DNA of 64,000 nt from Gilliamella sp. WF3-4 (GTDB taxonomy: Bacteria > Pseudomonadota > Gammaproteobacteria > Enterobacterales > Orbaceae). Position numbers and translations under genes: made by a program. Positions 1 through 9,664 of the stretch are shown here, one piece after another. Positions within the stretch are counted from its first letter, which is position 1. Every line of letters starts with the position of its first letter. The stretch spans positions 186,001 to 250,000 of the forward strand of contig NZ_LZGW01000017.1 of the NCBI RefSeq assembly GCF_001690275.1, read 5' to 3'. The notes beneath the pieces are model-generated. The model ran no database searches. It was given only the letters and a program-made list of their open reading frames with translations, and was not told the DNA's origin.

Positions 1-306
1 ATTGGCATTAATATCACAAAAAGTTCGTTGAAATTAACTAATAAAACGGTCTCTTGCCACTTTAGGCTTATTACAGTGTGATATTAGATTGCGTTATTCA
101 AATTATAATTATTATGTGGTTGGATGCATGATTATTTATTGTACAGCAGGAGGTGGGAATGACATATGACCAAACGTTTCTTGCCCTATTAATTATATAT
201 AAAAAATGTTGGCTGAACTTGTTCAATTCAAACCAACATTAATGTCAGAGCTTAGTAAAGATTAGAACTTTACTTTATTATCGCATTGATTACTAATAAC
301 TAATAA
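1..306. other. gene-poor left edge
   Basis: I see no full gene here. A 27-codon ORF (159-242, +) starts with ATG five bases after a perfect AGGAGG (148-153), and a 19-codon ORF (206-265, +) overlaps it in another frame. Both are too short to call. The stretch may be the decayed end of a gene whose body lies outside the window. Confidence 0.3.
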
Positions 307-348
307 GAAAAAAAGTCGCAATACTACAAAATTTATAGTAGATATTGC
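307..348 (-). terminator. terminator of the phosphoethanolamine transferase-like gene
   Basis: Read on the minus strand, GCAATA-T-CTAC (one bulged base) pairs with GTAGTATTGC across a loop of about ten bases, and the second arm is followed by GACTTTTTTTC. It lies about 30 bases past the stop of the leftward gene at 381, as expected for a Rho-independent terminator. Confidence 0.6.
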
Positions 349-380
349 TATTTCTTTTTCAAAAAAAGTTATAGCAACAA

Positions 381-1982
381 TCAATCATCATTAGAAATTT
401 TTAAAAAAGGCATAACGCTGCCATTAGGCATAAAAACACGATCATTATTTTTTTCTTTATTCAAAATAGTTTGATCAACATCATATCCCAAAAGATTAGA
501 TAAAATATATTTATTCATCAATCCACTTAAATAACCGGTTGGACTTCGAAATGACTCTATAAATTGACAGTTATAGCGATCATTTGTTGATATAAACATA
601 AATGGAATTAAAAATTGGTCAATGTGATTACCAATTCCATGCCCTACATTAACAATCTCGCCATGATCCGAGGTATAAATTAAGGTATAATTATGGCTGT
701 ATTTGTTAATAACATCGTACAACGCTTTCACTGTACGATCCGTGTGATGGATGGTCAGATCATATTTTTCAGCATCAGGTAAAGCTTGCTTATCAATTTC
801 ATCATAATTTTCATAAGGTTGATGGCTGCCTTGTAAATGTACGAAAATGAATTTTTTCGGTGAATTATCTTTTTGAAGCGTATCCTCTAATAACCGACTT
901 AAATAAACATCAAGCGTATTTTTACCAAAAGCGACAACATCACTCTTACGTGCAATAAAACCATATTTAGTTTCAAATGAACTTTTAATCTCCTGACCAG
1001 GTGAGGCTAGCCAATAGGTTTTGTAATGATTGAATTTAGCCATTTCAATAATTGACTTATTATTAAATAAATTATCATCGCTTTCTGGAACATTAAATGA
1101 AAGAGTTAATGGTAAAGAATCCTTTGTAAAAGCGGCTGCTGAGTGGCTATTTTGAATAATACAAGCACCATTTTGGCTAAAAATATTGGTCATAAAAGGC
1201 GTTGTTTGTTTATGGTAGCCATAGGTGCTGTATCGAGTTACTAATGAGGCTTCCCCCATGATTAATACCACTAAGTCGTTATCGGTTTTATTTGGCGGTA
1301 AAAGAATCGCTTCGTTAAATTTTTCAATCTCATTTGTACTAGAATAGATGTTTGTTGATGCAAAACTAGCTAAAAGGTAGGATAAATTGCCTACAGCAGC
1401 GGGATATGTAACACGAAATAATGTTGCACTATTTTTATAGTAACCTCGTTTAAAGTCACGAGTGAAAGATGCGTTTTTTGCTATAATCAATGTTATCATA
1501 GAAAAACTAATTATATAATAAAATAAAGGAATAATCGGTTTAAATTTAACAGTAATTATTTTTCTAAAAATAAATAAAATAAGGGCAGTTGCAATAAATG
1601 CGGGAACTATTATGACTAAAACTTGTTTAGACATTGATAATGCTTCATTAGCATTACTTTCGACAATAGAATCAAGTATACCTACTGATATTATTTCTCC
1701 ATAATAAATGAAATAACTAATTTCGGATAAAAACAGGAATAGAAATAGTGTGCTAATCCCAACAATAAAATAATGGCGATTATAAACACCTATGTGCACA
1801 AGTACAATAAAACATAATGTTGTTATCCAGTCTATATAAAATAGTAGATTTTTAAAAACAGATTTATTAAACAGAATATCGGATTTTGTTATAACGATAT
1901 AAGCCCAAATAGCACTAAGAGCGGTGTAAACTAGCAATAAAATTAGCCGTTGATTATTTTTTATAATTTTACATGTTTTCAT
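381..1982 (-). CDS. phosphoethanolamine transferase-like membrane sulfatase-fold enzyme
   Basis: Inner-membrane protein of 533 aa in the EptA/CptA/OpgE class, which moves phosphoethanolamine from phosphatidylethanolamine onto lipid A, core sugars or periplasmic glucans. About five hydrophobic segments fill residues 12-170, followed by a periplasmic sulfatase-fold domain. Expected metal and catalytic positions are present: E244 in GEAS, candidate nucleophile T286 in FTKDSLP, H387 in QGSHQPY, D439/H440 in TSDHGE and H448. The start ATG has AAGGA about 12 bases upstream. It is a lone gene with its own terminator, separated from its right neighbour by a gene-poor kilobase. Which acceptor it modifies cannot be told from sequence. 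Class assignment is firm, subfamily is not. Confidence 0.85.
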   Translation of the reverse strand: MKTCKIIKNNQRLILLLVYTALSAIWAYIVITKSDILFNKSVFKNLLFYIDWITTLCFIVLVHIGVYNRHYFIVGISTLFLFLFLSEISYFIYYGEIISVGILDSIVESNANEALSMSKQVLVIIVPAFIATALILFIFRKIITVKFKPIIPLFYYIISFSMITLIIAKNASFTRDFKRGYYKNSATLFRVTYPAAVGNLSYLLASFASTNIYSSTNEIEKFNEAILLPPNKTDNDLVVLIMGEASLVTRYSTYGYHKQTTPFMTNIFSQNGACIIQNSHSAAAFTKDSLPLTLSFNVPESDDNLFNNKSIIEMAKFNHYKTYWLASPGQEIKSSFETKYGFIARKSDVVAFGKNTLDVYLSRLLEDTLQKDNSPKKFIFVHLQGSHQPYENYDEIDKQALPDAEKYDLTIHHTDRTVKALYDVINKYSHNYTLIYTSDHGEIVNVGHGIGNHIDQFLIPFMFISTNDRYNCQFIESFRSPTGYLSGLMNKYILSNLLGYDVDQTILNKEKNNDRVFMPNGSVMPFLKISNDD

Positions 1983-2966
1983 AATTATTTCTTATTCCTT
2001 TTTATTATTAATTAATGTTGCAAATAAATGATTGTACTTAATTCTATCAAAAATATCAGGCAGTGCTCACCTCTATAAATGTGTTATTAAGGTAATACTT
2101 TTTTCCATATTGCTCTAACCAGAAGTGAGCATTAACCAAATATTGAAAGGCTAGTTTATAATAGATTTTAATATATTCGCATAGTGTTTTATTTTTGTAT
2201 TTTCTTAATTTTGTAATTACGATCATAAATAAAGTGTGTTTCTAATATATTGAAAAAATTTTTAGTGATCATACTATCCCAACAATTTTCAGTGCTGTTT
2301 ATGCTTTGGTTAAGTGTATGTTGTTTGTCGCTTAATTACTTTTCTTCTAAACGAATCAATAATTACACAGAGATATAATTAACCTTCACAGTTTGATATA
2401 AGTGATATTGGTTACTCAAATATGATTGGGTTTATCAGGATTAAACTGCTTATTTAATGTATTGGGTGATGTATCATGAAATAGGCTTGTAGCAAAAGGA
2501 TTAAGGTTATTGTTTGCTATCATTTTGTAAAATGAAAAATCAATATGCTTTCTGGCAGAATTTTTATAATGCTCGATTTATTGCTCTTTTTGTTCCATTA
2601 TAGCCCATACCTCCAAATGTCTGCACTAAATTTCACCACAACGTATTGTTTTATGATTGTTATTTATACCATAAAAGTGATATTTGGTTATGTTTAAAGA
2701 TTAATCGCTTCAGAATTAATCAACATGACAATTAGTGGTGAAAATGGGTTGGTGTGTGAGTATCAAATTAAAAAATATTAAAGAATACCTAGCATTAGCA
2801 AAGATGATCAATTTAGGGTATGATAATCATTCAATTTGTGGTTAATTTGAATGCTTAATAATTAAGTGCAAAATTCTTCTGAAGAAGATGATTAAATAAA
2901 AATAAATAGTAATATTTGACTAAATATTAAACTTAAACTCAAGGAGTGTTGGGAGGTAACATTGAC
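1983..2966. other. gene-poor kilobase with ORF relics
   Basis: Between two divergent genes. Besides the 56-codon ORF at 2056-2226 listed separately, the minus strand has an open frame ending at 2416 (35 codons from ATG 2523) that continues upstream through one TAA to a second ATG near 2595, looking like a small gene broken by a stop. The plus strand has a 33-codon ORF at 2744-2845. None has a convincing full gene structure. The promoter of the 2967 gene must lie at the right end. Confidence 0.35.
2056..2226 (-). CDS. 56-codon ORF of unknown function, possible gene relic
   Basis: A continuous minus-strand frame from ATG 2226 to TGA 2056 with protein-like composition: basic N-terminus, then an aromatic-rich stretch including AFQYLVNAHFW and LEQYGKKYYL. 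No Shine-Dalgarno is visible upstream and I do not recognise a family. It could be the tail of an older, longer gene. A chance ORF in AT-rich DNA cannot be excluded. Confidence 0.25.
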   Translation of the reverse strand: MIVITKLRKYKNKTLCEYIKIYYKLAFQYLVNAHFWLEQYGKKYYLNNTFIEVSTA

Positions 2967-4499
2967 ATGAAATATTTTGCTTGGGGCATTTCGCTTTTAG
3001 TTGGACTTATGAGCTTAGGGCAAGAAATGCTATGGTTTAGAATAGTTAGCTTTAATTTGGGTGGTGCACCTTATGCTTTTGCAATTGTGTTAGTTTTTTT
3101 CTTATTAGGCATTGCTTTTGGGGCACAGAGAGGGAAGATCATTTGTAAATATAGTTCTAATCTATTATTAACTGGGGGGCGAGTTTTAATCTTCGCAGGT
3201 GCCCTCGATATATTAATTCCATTTATTATTCAAAATATAAACCAACCGGATAATATTTCATTTCGTTTAGCGATATTTTGTATTTTGATATTGCTTGTTG
3301 CGGCTTTAAAGGCAATATTATTTCCAATCGTACACCATTTAGGTACAAATATTGCTAATGGTAATGTAGGGGCATCAGTTTCTAAAGTTTATTTTTTTAA
3401 TATTATTGGTTCAACACTCGGTAGTTTATTAATTGGTGGTGTTTTCCTTGATTATGTGTCCATTTCATCAATGTTTATTTTCATTGGTATCGTTTGTGTT
3501 TTATTAGGCATTTTGATGATTATTAAAAAATCGGCCGTTTCTGTTATTGCTGTTGCTGTACTTGGTAGCTTTTGCTTTTGTTTCGTAGATAAACACACTG
3601 ATTATATTTTTAGAAATACGTTTAAAAAAAATATATCTATCAACTCTTATATTGAAAATCGCTACGGGGTAATTCATATAGTCAATGATGATAACGATGG
3701 AAGGAAAAATATTGTATTAGGCAATCATATGTATGATGGTATTATAAATATGGATCCAAATAATGACATCAATGACTTAAATCGCCTTTACTTATTAGCG
3801 GCCGCTCATCCCAACCCTAAAACAGCTTTGGTTATTGGTATGAGCGCTGGTGCATGGACTCGAACATTGTCCAGCTTTCCTTCATTAGAAACCATTGATG
3901 CTATTGAAATTAATAAAGGTTATTTAGATATTATTAAGCAATATCCTACGGTCTCACCATTATTAGATGATCCTAAAATAAATATTTATATTGATGATGG
4001 ACGACGTTGGCTTAAACGCAATAGTGATAAAAAATATGATTTAATCATTATGAACACGACTTACCATTGGCGTTCAGGTATAACTAATTTATTATCGCAA
4101 GAAATGATGAAAATACTACAACATTCATTAAATCCTAATGGTATTTTGGCATTTAACAGTACCCGTTCACTTGATACATTAAAAACAGCACAATCGGTAT
4201 TTAAACATGCTTATTGGGGTCCAATGGGCTTTATTTATGCCTCTGATTCAATGATGAAAATTGATGAAAATGTAGCTAAAGCTCGGCTTGATAAGTTAGT
4301 TTTAGATAGTAGACCGTTGTTTAATGAAGAATCTAAACAACTGGAAAACGGTGCTTACAAAAAAACATTAGAGGCAAAACTATTAAGCTTAAACGAAGTT
4401 GAAAAACTTTATAATTTAGGGAGAGAGACAGAAGTTATTACTGATAACAACATGATAACAGAATACAAGTATGGGATTTTTACAACGAAAGAGAAATAA
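2967..4499 (+). CDS. membrane protein with C-terminal spermidine synthase-like domain
   Basis: The first half (residues about 1-215) is a bundle of hydrophobic segments like the transporter-like half of fused membrane/spermidine-synthase proteins. The second half is a Rossmann-fold spermidine synthase-type domain: VIGMSAGAW as the nucleotide-binding loop, then DAIEIN, a DDGRRWL motif and DLIIMNTTY. I chose ATG 2967 (510 aa) because GGGAGG lies ten bases upstream; a longer GTG start at 2946 would overlap its own ribosome site. The gene ends ten bases before the next ORF, which resembles the N-terminal membrane half of the same kind of fused protein. Whether it makes a polyamine is unknown. The domain call is confident, the function is not. 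Confidence 0.75.
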   Translation: MKYFAWGISLLVGLMSLGQEMLWFRIVSFNLGGAPYAFAIVLVFFLLGIAFGAQRGKIICKYSSNLLLTGGRVLIFAGALDILIPFIIQNINQPDNISFRLAIFCILILLVAALKAILFPIVHHLGTNIANGNVGASVSKVYFFNIIGSTLGSLLIGGVFLDYVSISSMFIFIGIVCVLLGILMIIKKSAVSVIAVAVLGSFCFCFVDKHTDYIFRNTFKKNISINSYIENRYGVIHIVNDDNDGRKNIVLGNHMYDGIINMDPNNDINDLNRLYLLAAAHPNPKTALVIGMSAGAWTRTLSSFPSLETIDAIEINKGYLDIIKQYPTVSPLLDDPKINIYIDDGRRWLKRNSDKKYDLIIMNTTYHWRSGITNLLSQEMMKILQHSLNPNGILAFNSTRSLDTLKTAQSVFKHAYWGPMGFIYASDSMMKIDENVAKARLDKLVLDSRPLFNEESKQLENGAYKKTLEAKLLSLNEVEKLYNLGRETEVITDNNMITEYKYGIFTTKEK

Positions 4500-4509
4500 G
4501 GAACCGTTT

Positions 4510-5121
4510 ATGTTAAGCAAAAAACAATTATTACTATTAAGTACGCTATTTTTTATTTCTGGAATGAGTGGTTTAACTTATCAAGTCGCTTGGCAACGAG
4601 TGCTTTATTCTGCTTTTGGTTCAGATGTTGATTCTGTTGCAATTATTGTATCGGCATTTATGTTAGGACTTGGCCTAGGAGCTCTTGGTGGTGGCAGAAT
4701 TGTTGATAAATACCCAAATAAAGCACTACAGCTTTTTTGTTTTAGTGAATTTGGAATTGGTTTATTTGGAATAATTAGTTATCCACTTATTTTATTTGTG
4801 GGTGATATTTTTATTAGTTACAATTTAATTGTTGTTGCCATTGTTAATTTTTTATTGGTGCTTGTTCCAGCGCTCTTGATGGGAGCAACATTGCCAATTT
4901 TAATCACTTATATTGCACAGTTTTGGAAAAACATTGGTCAAACAACAGGACATCTTTATGCTATTAATACTTTTGGTGCAGCCGCTGGAGCGTTTTTAAC
5001 AGGATTTATTTTGTTTATCCATTTTGGTATTAACGGTGTAACGATATTAGCAGCATTCGGTAATTTTGTTGTTGCCACACTTGCTTATCTGTTTTTGAAT
5101 AAAGCACAGATAAAGGATTGA
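4510..5121 (+). CDS. stand-alone membrane half related to fused transporter/spermidine synthase proteins
   Basis: 203 aa, almost entirely hydrophobic segments. Features are FFISGMSGLTYQVAWQRVL at the N-terminus, a glycine-rich LGLGLGALGGGRIVDKYP loop and VPALLMGATLPIL, which match the N-terminal membrane part of fused MFS/spermidine synthase proteins. No methyltransferase-like domain follows; the protein simply stops at residue 203. ATG 4510 is preferred over the upstream 4471 start because AAGGAA precedes it and the longer form would overlap the previous gene. It is almost certainly co-transcribed with the 2967 gene and may pair with it in the membrane (inference). Confidence 0.7.
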   Translation: MLSKKQLLLLSTLFFISGMSGLTYQVAWQRVLYSAFGSDVDSVAIIVSAFMLGLGLGALGGGRIVDKYPNKALQLFCFSEFGIGLFGIISYPLILFVGDIFISYNLIVVAIVNFLLVLVPALLMGATLPILITYIAQFWKNIGQTTGHLYAINTFGAAAGAFLTGFILFIHFGINGVTILAAFGNFVVATLAYLFLNKAQIKD

Positions 5122-5159
5122 TAGAAAGATCGATAAATGCTATAAAGGTATTTAAAGAT

Positions 5160-5189
5160 GAAAATAAGCGAAAATTATCGCTTATTTTC
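5160..5189. terminator. bidirectional hairpin terminator
   Basis: Perfect 12-bp arms, GAAAATAAGCGA (5160-5171) and TCGCTTATTTTC (5178-5189), around a 6-base loop, about 40 bases past the stop at 5121. The arms contain A- and T-rich runs usable in either direction, although no long T tract follows on the plus strand. Confidence 0.6.
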
Positions 5190-5206
5190 AATTGCCTCAA
5201 AGCTAA

Positions 5207-5494
5207 CTAATTAAGAAGCTTTATTATTAAGTATACATCATCAATAAAGTTAACGGTAGCGTAATTAGGATTGTTGATGAAGTATTCCTGTGTTTTTTAG
5301 ATTTCATCTGTCATTTCCCGTTTTTTTATTTCTTTTTCTAGAGTGATAATTTTTTGCTACTCACTAGTTAGTTCTCGTTTTTGTGTTGTTGGGATTGATT
5401 TGCTTAACTTAACCCTTTTATCAAGCGTTGATTTATCTATAATTAAATGGTTAGTGATTTCAGTTAATGAAAAACGCACATTAGATGAGTATAA
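5207..5494 (-). pseudogene. decayed IS3-family OrfA transposase fragment
   Basis: On the minus strand one frame reads through 96 codons with two internal stops. It carries the order seen in IS3-type OrfA proteins: a helix-turn-helix-like segment (FSLTEI, then DKSTLDKRVK), a linker with RELTSE, and the coiled-coil region (QKIITLEKEIKKRE, then MTDEI and QEYF, like the usual DILKKA-FF ending). The N-terminal part and OrfB are missing and no terminal repeats are visible. It is an old, dead fragment. The plus-strand ORF 5343-5564 is a shadow of it. Confidence 0.55.
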
Positions 5495-5604
5495 TCAAGC
5501 GCATTTTGATGCGCTGTATGGAATTTTTGATCATAATGTGTTCTTCTATGATTTTTATTTATAGCATAGAGGTGACATTTGTCTATTTTAGAAGGGGATG
5601 ATGA

Positions 5605-7436
5605 TTATTCCACTGTTACCGATTTTGCCAAATTTCGAGGCTGATCAACATCGGTACCTTTGATCAAAGCAACATGATACGCTAGCAGTTGTGTGGGCAC
5701 AGTGTAATAGATTGGTGCGGTGAATTCTTCGATATGGGGTAGGTTGATAATCTGCATGGTGTCATCACTAACAAACCCTGCGCCTTGTTCAGCAAAGACA
5801 TACAGTTTACCACCGCGAGCTTTGACTTCTTCGATATTGGATTTGAGTTTTTCTAGCATTTTGTTAGTTGGCGCTATAACTATCACAGGCATGTCAGAGT
5901 CAATCAATGCTAATGGACCGTGTTTGAGTTCGCCAGCGGCGTAAGCTTCGGCGTGAAGGTAAGATATTTCTTTCAGTTTTAATGCTGCTTCCATGGCTAT
6001 TGGGTATTCATCACCACGGCCTAAAAATAGTGCATGATGCTTATCAACAAATTGCTCAGCTAATTTTTTTATTTTTGATTCAAACGTCAGCACTTGTTCA
6101 ATGCGATTGGGTAAGATTTGTAGTGCATGCACAATAGCCTGCTCAGTGCTTTCTGCCATATTATTTAAACGTCCTAATTTAGCAACTAGTAATAATAATA
6201 CGGTGAGTTGTGTTGTAAAGGCTTTGGTTGATGCAACGCCAATTTCAACGCCAGCTTTAGTTAATAATACTAAATCCGCTTCACGCACAAGAGTGGATGC
6301 TGCTACATTACAAATAGCAAGAGTACTTAAGTAACTATTTTTTTTGCTAGCCACAATGCGGCTAATGTGTCAGCGGTTTCACCTGATTGTGAAAGAGTAA
6401 TAAATAGGCTATTTTTGCGACGAGCTGGTTTACGATAACGAAATTCAGAGGCAATTTCGACATCACACGGTATACCGGCTAAGGCTTCAAACCAGTAACG
6501 TGCTACCATACCCGCATTATAAGCCGTGCCACAGGCAACAATTTGTATATGCTCAACTTGTCTTAAGATACTTTTTGCTTCAGCTCCCAGTTCTGATAAA
6601 TCGATTTTACCATGTGTCATGCGACCCTCAAGGGTATTTTTAATTGCATTGGGTTGTTCGTAGATCTCTTTTTGCATGTAATGACTATAGCCAGCTTTAT
6701 TACCCGCATCATATTTTGCATCAGATTCTATATATGGGCGGATTACTTCATTATGGCTTTTGTCTAAGATTGTTATTGAATTGTGAGTGATAAGAGCAAT
6801 ATCACCTTCTTCTAAATAGATAAATTGGCGGGTGGCGGGTAATAGCGCTAATTGATCTGATGCGATAAAGTTCTCGCCTACGCCACAACCAATAACTAAA
6901 GGACTGCCAGAGCGCGTTGCAACTAATATATCTGGATTGCGCGTGTCCATAATGACTGTGCCATAAGCCCCTCGTAGTTGCGGGATAGCTTTTTGCACGG
7001 CGTCAAATAAGGAACAATCTTCGGTTGATATAATGTCATGAATTAAGTGGGCAATAACCTCGGTATCGGTTTCTGAACGGAATTGGTAGCCTTTGGCGAT
7101 CAGCTTTTCACGCAATGGTTCAAAATTTTCAATAATTCCATTATGCACGACAGCAATAAAGCTAGATACATGTGGATGGGCGTTATGTTCAACTGGTTCA
7201 CCATGGGTTGCCCACCGAGTATGTGCAATGCCAATAGAGCCTTTTATTGGATATTGTGCTATTGCATCTTTTAATGCTTGCACTTTACCAACACGGCGAA
7301 CACGTTGTAAAACACTTTGTGGTGAAATGATTGCCAGACCTGCAGAATCATAACCACGATATTCTAATCGTTTTAGGCCTTCTAGTAATATTTCTGCAAC
7401 ATCACATTTGGCAATAGCTCCCACAATTCCACACAT
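5605..7436 (-). CDS. glmS: glutamine--fructose-6-phosphate aminotransferase, split by a -1 shift in an A8 tract
   Basis: GlmS makes glucosamine-6-phosphate from fructose-6-phosphate and glutamine, the first step to UDP-GlcNAc, peptidoglycan and LPS. The N-terminal part (7436 to 6327) starts MCGIVGA with the catalytic Cys2, has the full glutaminase domain and enters the first SIS domain at [11 protein letters not shown]. It is then cut by a stop. The rest (SIS domains, [13 protein letters not shown], ending AKSVTVE) continues in another frame to 5605. The break is at eight A residues (T8 at 6338-6345 on the plus strand). Adding one A restores [15 protein letters not shown], co-linear with E. 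coli GlmS, and a 610-aa protein (E. coli 609). All else is conserved, so the gene looks recently shifted, rescued by slippage, or misread. It starts three bases after glmU. An automatic pipeline would flag it as a pseudogene. Confidence 0.9.
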
Positions 7437-7439
7437 ATT

Positions 7440-8825
7440 TTATTCCCCATTAATTAATTTCGTTGGACGTTTCCAATTTGCAAGCTGTTTTTGTTTAACT
7501 CGGCTTACTACCAATTCATTGTCATTGACATTGTTGGTAACCGTTGTACCAGCTGCAATGGTTGCGCCTTTACCGACTTTTACTGGTGCAATTAATTGTG
7601 TGTCCGAACCGACAAACACATCATCTTCAATAACGGTTTTAAATTTATTTGCACCATCATAATTACAGGTGATAGTGCCTGCGCCAATATTGACATTATT
7701 GCCAATTTCGCTGTCGCCAAGGTAACTTAAGTGTCCCGCTTTAGTTAATTTGCCAAGGTGCGCTTTTTTTAGTTCAACAAAGTTGCCAACATGAGCTTGC
7801 TCGTCAAGCTTTGAGCCAGGCCTTAAACGGGCAAAAGGGCCAATGGTACACTGTTTAGCAATAATTGAATCTTCAATAATGCTATATGGGCTAATGTTTG
7901 AATGATCATCAATTGTGCAATTTTTTAAGATACAACCTGCACCAATAAATACGTTATTGCCAAGTTTGACGTTACCTTCAATGATCACATTACAATCAAT
8001 CGTAACATCTTTGCCGTGCAAGAGGGTTCCTCGTAAGTCAAAACGGTTTGGATCAAGTAGCGTCACACCAGCTAGTAACAAGTTTTGCGCTTGTTGGTGT
8101 TGATATTGTCGTTCTAATGTGGCTAATTGTTGGCGATTATTAACACCTTCAACTTCAAATTGTTGTACTGGGTGTGAGGTTAATATTTCATAACCATCTT
8201 GGTGTGCAAAAGCAATAATATCTGTTAAGTAGAATTCTTTTTGCGCATTATTGTTGGTTAACCGTGATAGCCAATTTTTCAATAATTTGCCGTTAACAAA
8301 CATGATACCTGTATTAATTTCATTAATTTTTTGTTGCTCAAGCGTGGCATCTTTTTGTTCGACAATGGCAACAACTTTACCGTTGCTGCGCTCAATGCGC
8401 CCGTACCCAGTTGGGTCATCAAGGATTACTGTCAATAATGCTATACCTTGCTTTGGTTTGCTAGCAATTAAAGTTTCCAGTGTTTGAGTCGATATAAGGG
8501 GGGTATCGCCATATAAAATTAGGATATCTTCGTTATCTTGAATGTGAGGGATAGCTTGTTGAACAGCATGGCCTGTACCAAGTTGTTCTGCTTGGTAAAT
8601 CAGTTGTACATGCTGATCTTTAAGAGCCTCTTCAAGCTGTGCTTTGCCATGGCCATAAACAATATTGATGCAATTGGTATTAAGTTGTTGAACTGTGTCA
8701 ATAACATGTTGTAACATCGGCTTATTGCCAATTTTATGTAAAACTTTAGGTAGGTTGGAATACATCCGTGTGCCTTTTCCTGCCGCCAAAATAATCGCAT
8801 TCAGTTTTGGAGGTGCAATTGCCAT
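7440..8825 (-). CDS. glmU: bifunctional GlcNAc-1-phosphate uridylyltransferase / glucosamine-1-phosphate acetyltransferase
   Basis: 461 aa (E. coli 456). The N-terminal pyrophosphorylase domain has the nucleotide-binding loop LAAGKGTRM (residues 13-21) and YGDTPL with D107 as the likely metal ligand. The C-terminal half is a left-handed beta-helix of hexapeptide repeats with [10 protein letters not shown] carrying the acetyltransferase histidine. It converts glucosamine-1-P to UDP-GlcNAc in the cytoplasm. First gene of a glmU-glmS operon, divergent from hemG. Confidence 0.97.
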   Translation of the reverse strand: MAIAPPKLNAIILAAGKGTRMYSNLPKVLHKIGNKPMLQHVIDTVQQLNTNCINIVYGHGKAQLEEALKDQHVQLIYQAEQLGTGHAVQQAIPHIQDNEDILILYGDTPLISTQTLETLIASKPKQGIALLTVILDDPTGYGRIERSNGKVVAIVEQKDATLEQQKINEINTGIMFVNGKLLKNWLSRLTNNNAQKEFYLTDIIAFAHQDGYEILTSHPVQQFEVEGVNNRQQLATLERQYQHQQAQNLLLAGVTLLDPNRFDLRGTLLHGKDVTIDCNVIIEGNVKLGNNVFIGAGCILKNCTIDDHSNISPYSIIEDSIIAKQCTIGPFARLRPGSKLDEQAHVGNFVELKKAHLGKLTKAGHLSYLGDSEIGNNVNIGAGTITCNYDGANKFKTVIEDDVFVGSDTQLIAPVKVGKGATIAAGTTVTNNVNDNELVVSRVKQKQLANWKRPTKLINGE

Positions 8826-8964
8826 AATCAGTTCCGTTCAGGTTAAATTAGCCTAATACTATAATCAAAGTTTTTAATGAAATCACCCACAATCTTTTAA
8901 TTTTTATCATAAAAAAAGTAATATTGATATTTACCAAAGGGTTTAACAAAAAAGGAAGTAATGC

Positions 8965-9516
8965 ATGAGTTCCATTATGAAAGTTTTATTACTTTATACC
9001 ACACACGAAAAGCAAACTTTTAAAATTATGCAGCGCATAAACATGCAACTTAATAGTAAGTGTGATTGTGAGGTAATTGAACTATTGCCCGATACAAAAA
9101 TCGATTTGACACAATACCAAGCGGTATTATTAGGTAGTTCAATTCGTTACGGGTTTTATAGTAAGGTAATGAAAGCGTTTATAGATGAACATTATCAGCA
9201 ATTGAATGCCATGAAATCTGGTTTTTTTGGAGTAAATATGGTGGCTAGAAAACCTAATAAAAATACCCCAGAAACCAATTTATATACCAAAAAATTTCTG
9301 GCAAAAATAGCATGGAAGCCAACTATTACCGCGGTTTTTGCTGGTGCACTTTATTATCCTCAATATAATTGGTTTGATCGTAATATGATCCGCTTTATTA
9401 TGTGGTTAGGAAAAGGTGATACAGATGTAACAAAACCAGTTATTGAATATACTGATTGGAAAAAGGTAGATAAATTTGCTGAGCAATTTTTACATTCAAA
9501 CGTAGCCATTTGCTAA
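8965..9516 (+). CDS. hemG: menaquinone-dependent protoporphyrinogen IX dehydrogenase
   Basis: 183 aa flavodoxin-fold protein close to E. coli HemG (181 aa), which oxidises protoporphyrinogen IX to protoporphyrin IX during haem synthesis using quinone as acceptor. LLLYTTHEKQTFKI is the FMN phosphate-binding loop. The HemG-type blocks ASIRYG (here SSIRYGFY), VNMVARKPNKNTPETN, AGALYYPQYNWFDR and EYTDWKKV are all present. The ATG at 8965 has AAGGAAG six bases upstream; a second in-frame Met lies four codons later. Its position opposite glmU implies a divergent promoter in 8826-8964. Confidence 0.93.
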   Translation: MSSIMKVLLLYTTHEKQTFKIMQRINMQLNSKCDCEVIELLPDTKIDLTQYQAVLLGSSIRYGFYSKVMKAFIDEHYQQLNAMKSGFFGVNMVARKPNKNTPETNLYTKKFLAKIAWKPTITAVFAGALYYPQYNWFDRNMIRFIMWLGKGDTDVTKPVIEYTDWKKVDKFAEQFLHSNVAIC

Positions 9517-9664
9517 AATTTTTTACATGGAAATTGATATTTTGTTGGGTTTACCAAATTATCAAGCTCTTTTCAATAAACTTTGTGATATAGATCAACA
9601 TTTCGGTTAAAAAGGTGTACAATATCGCGCCTATAGAATATGTCTCCTAATTGGAATTTTAATT

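Noticed and set aside
5343-5564. 73-codon plus-strand ORF with GTG start.
   Set aside because: It overlaps the IS3-type orfA relic on the other strand, has no ribosome site and no recognisable content.
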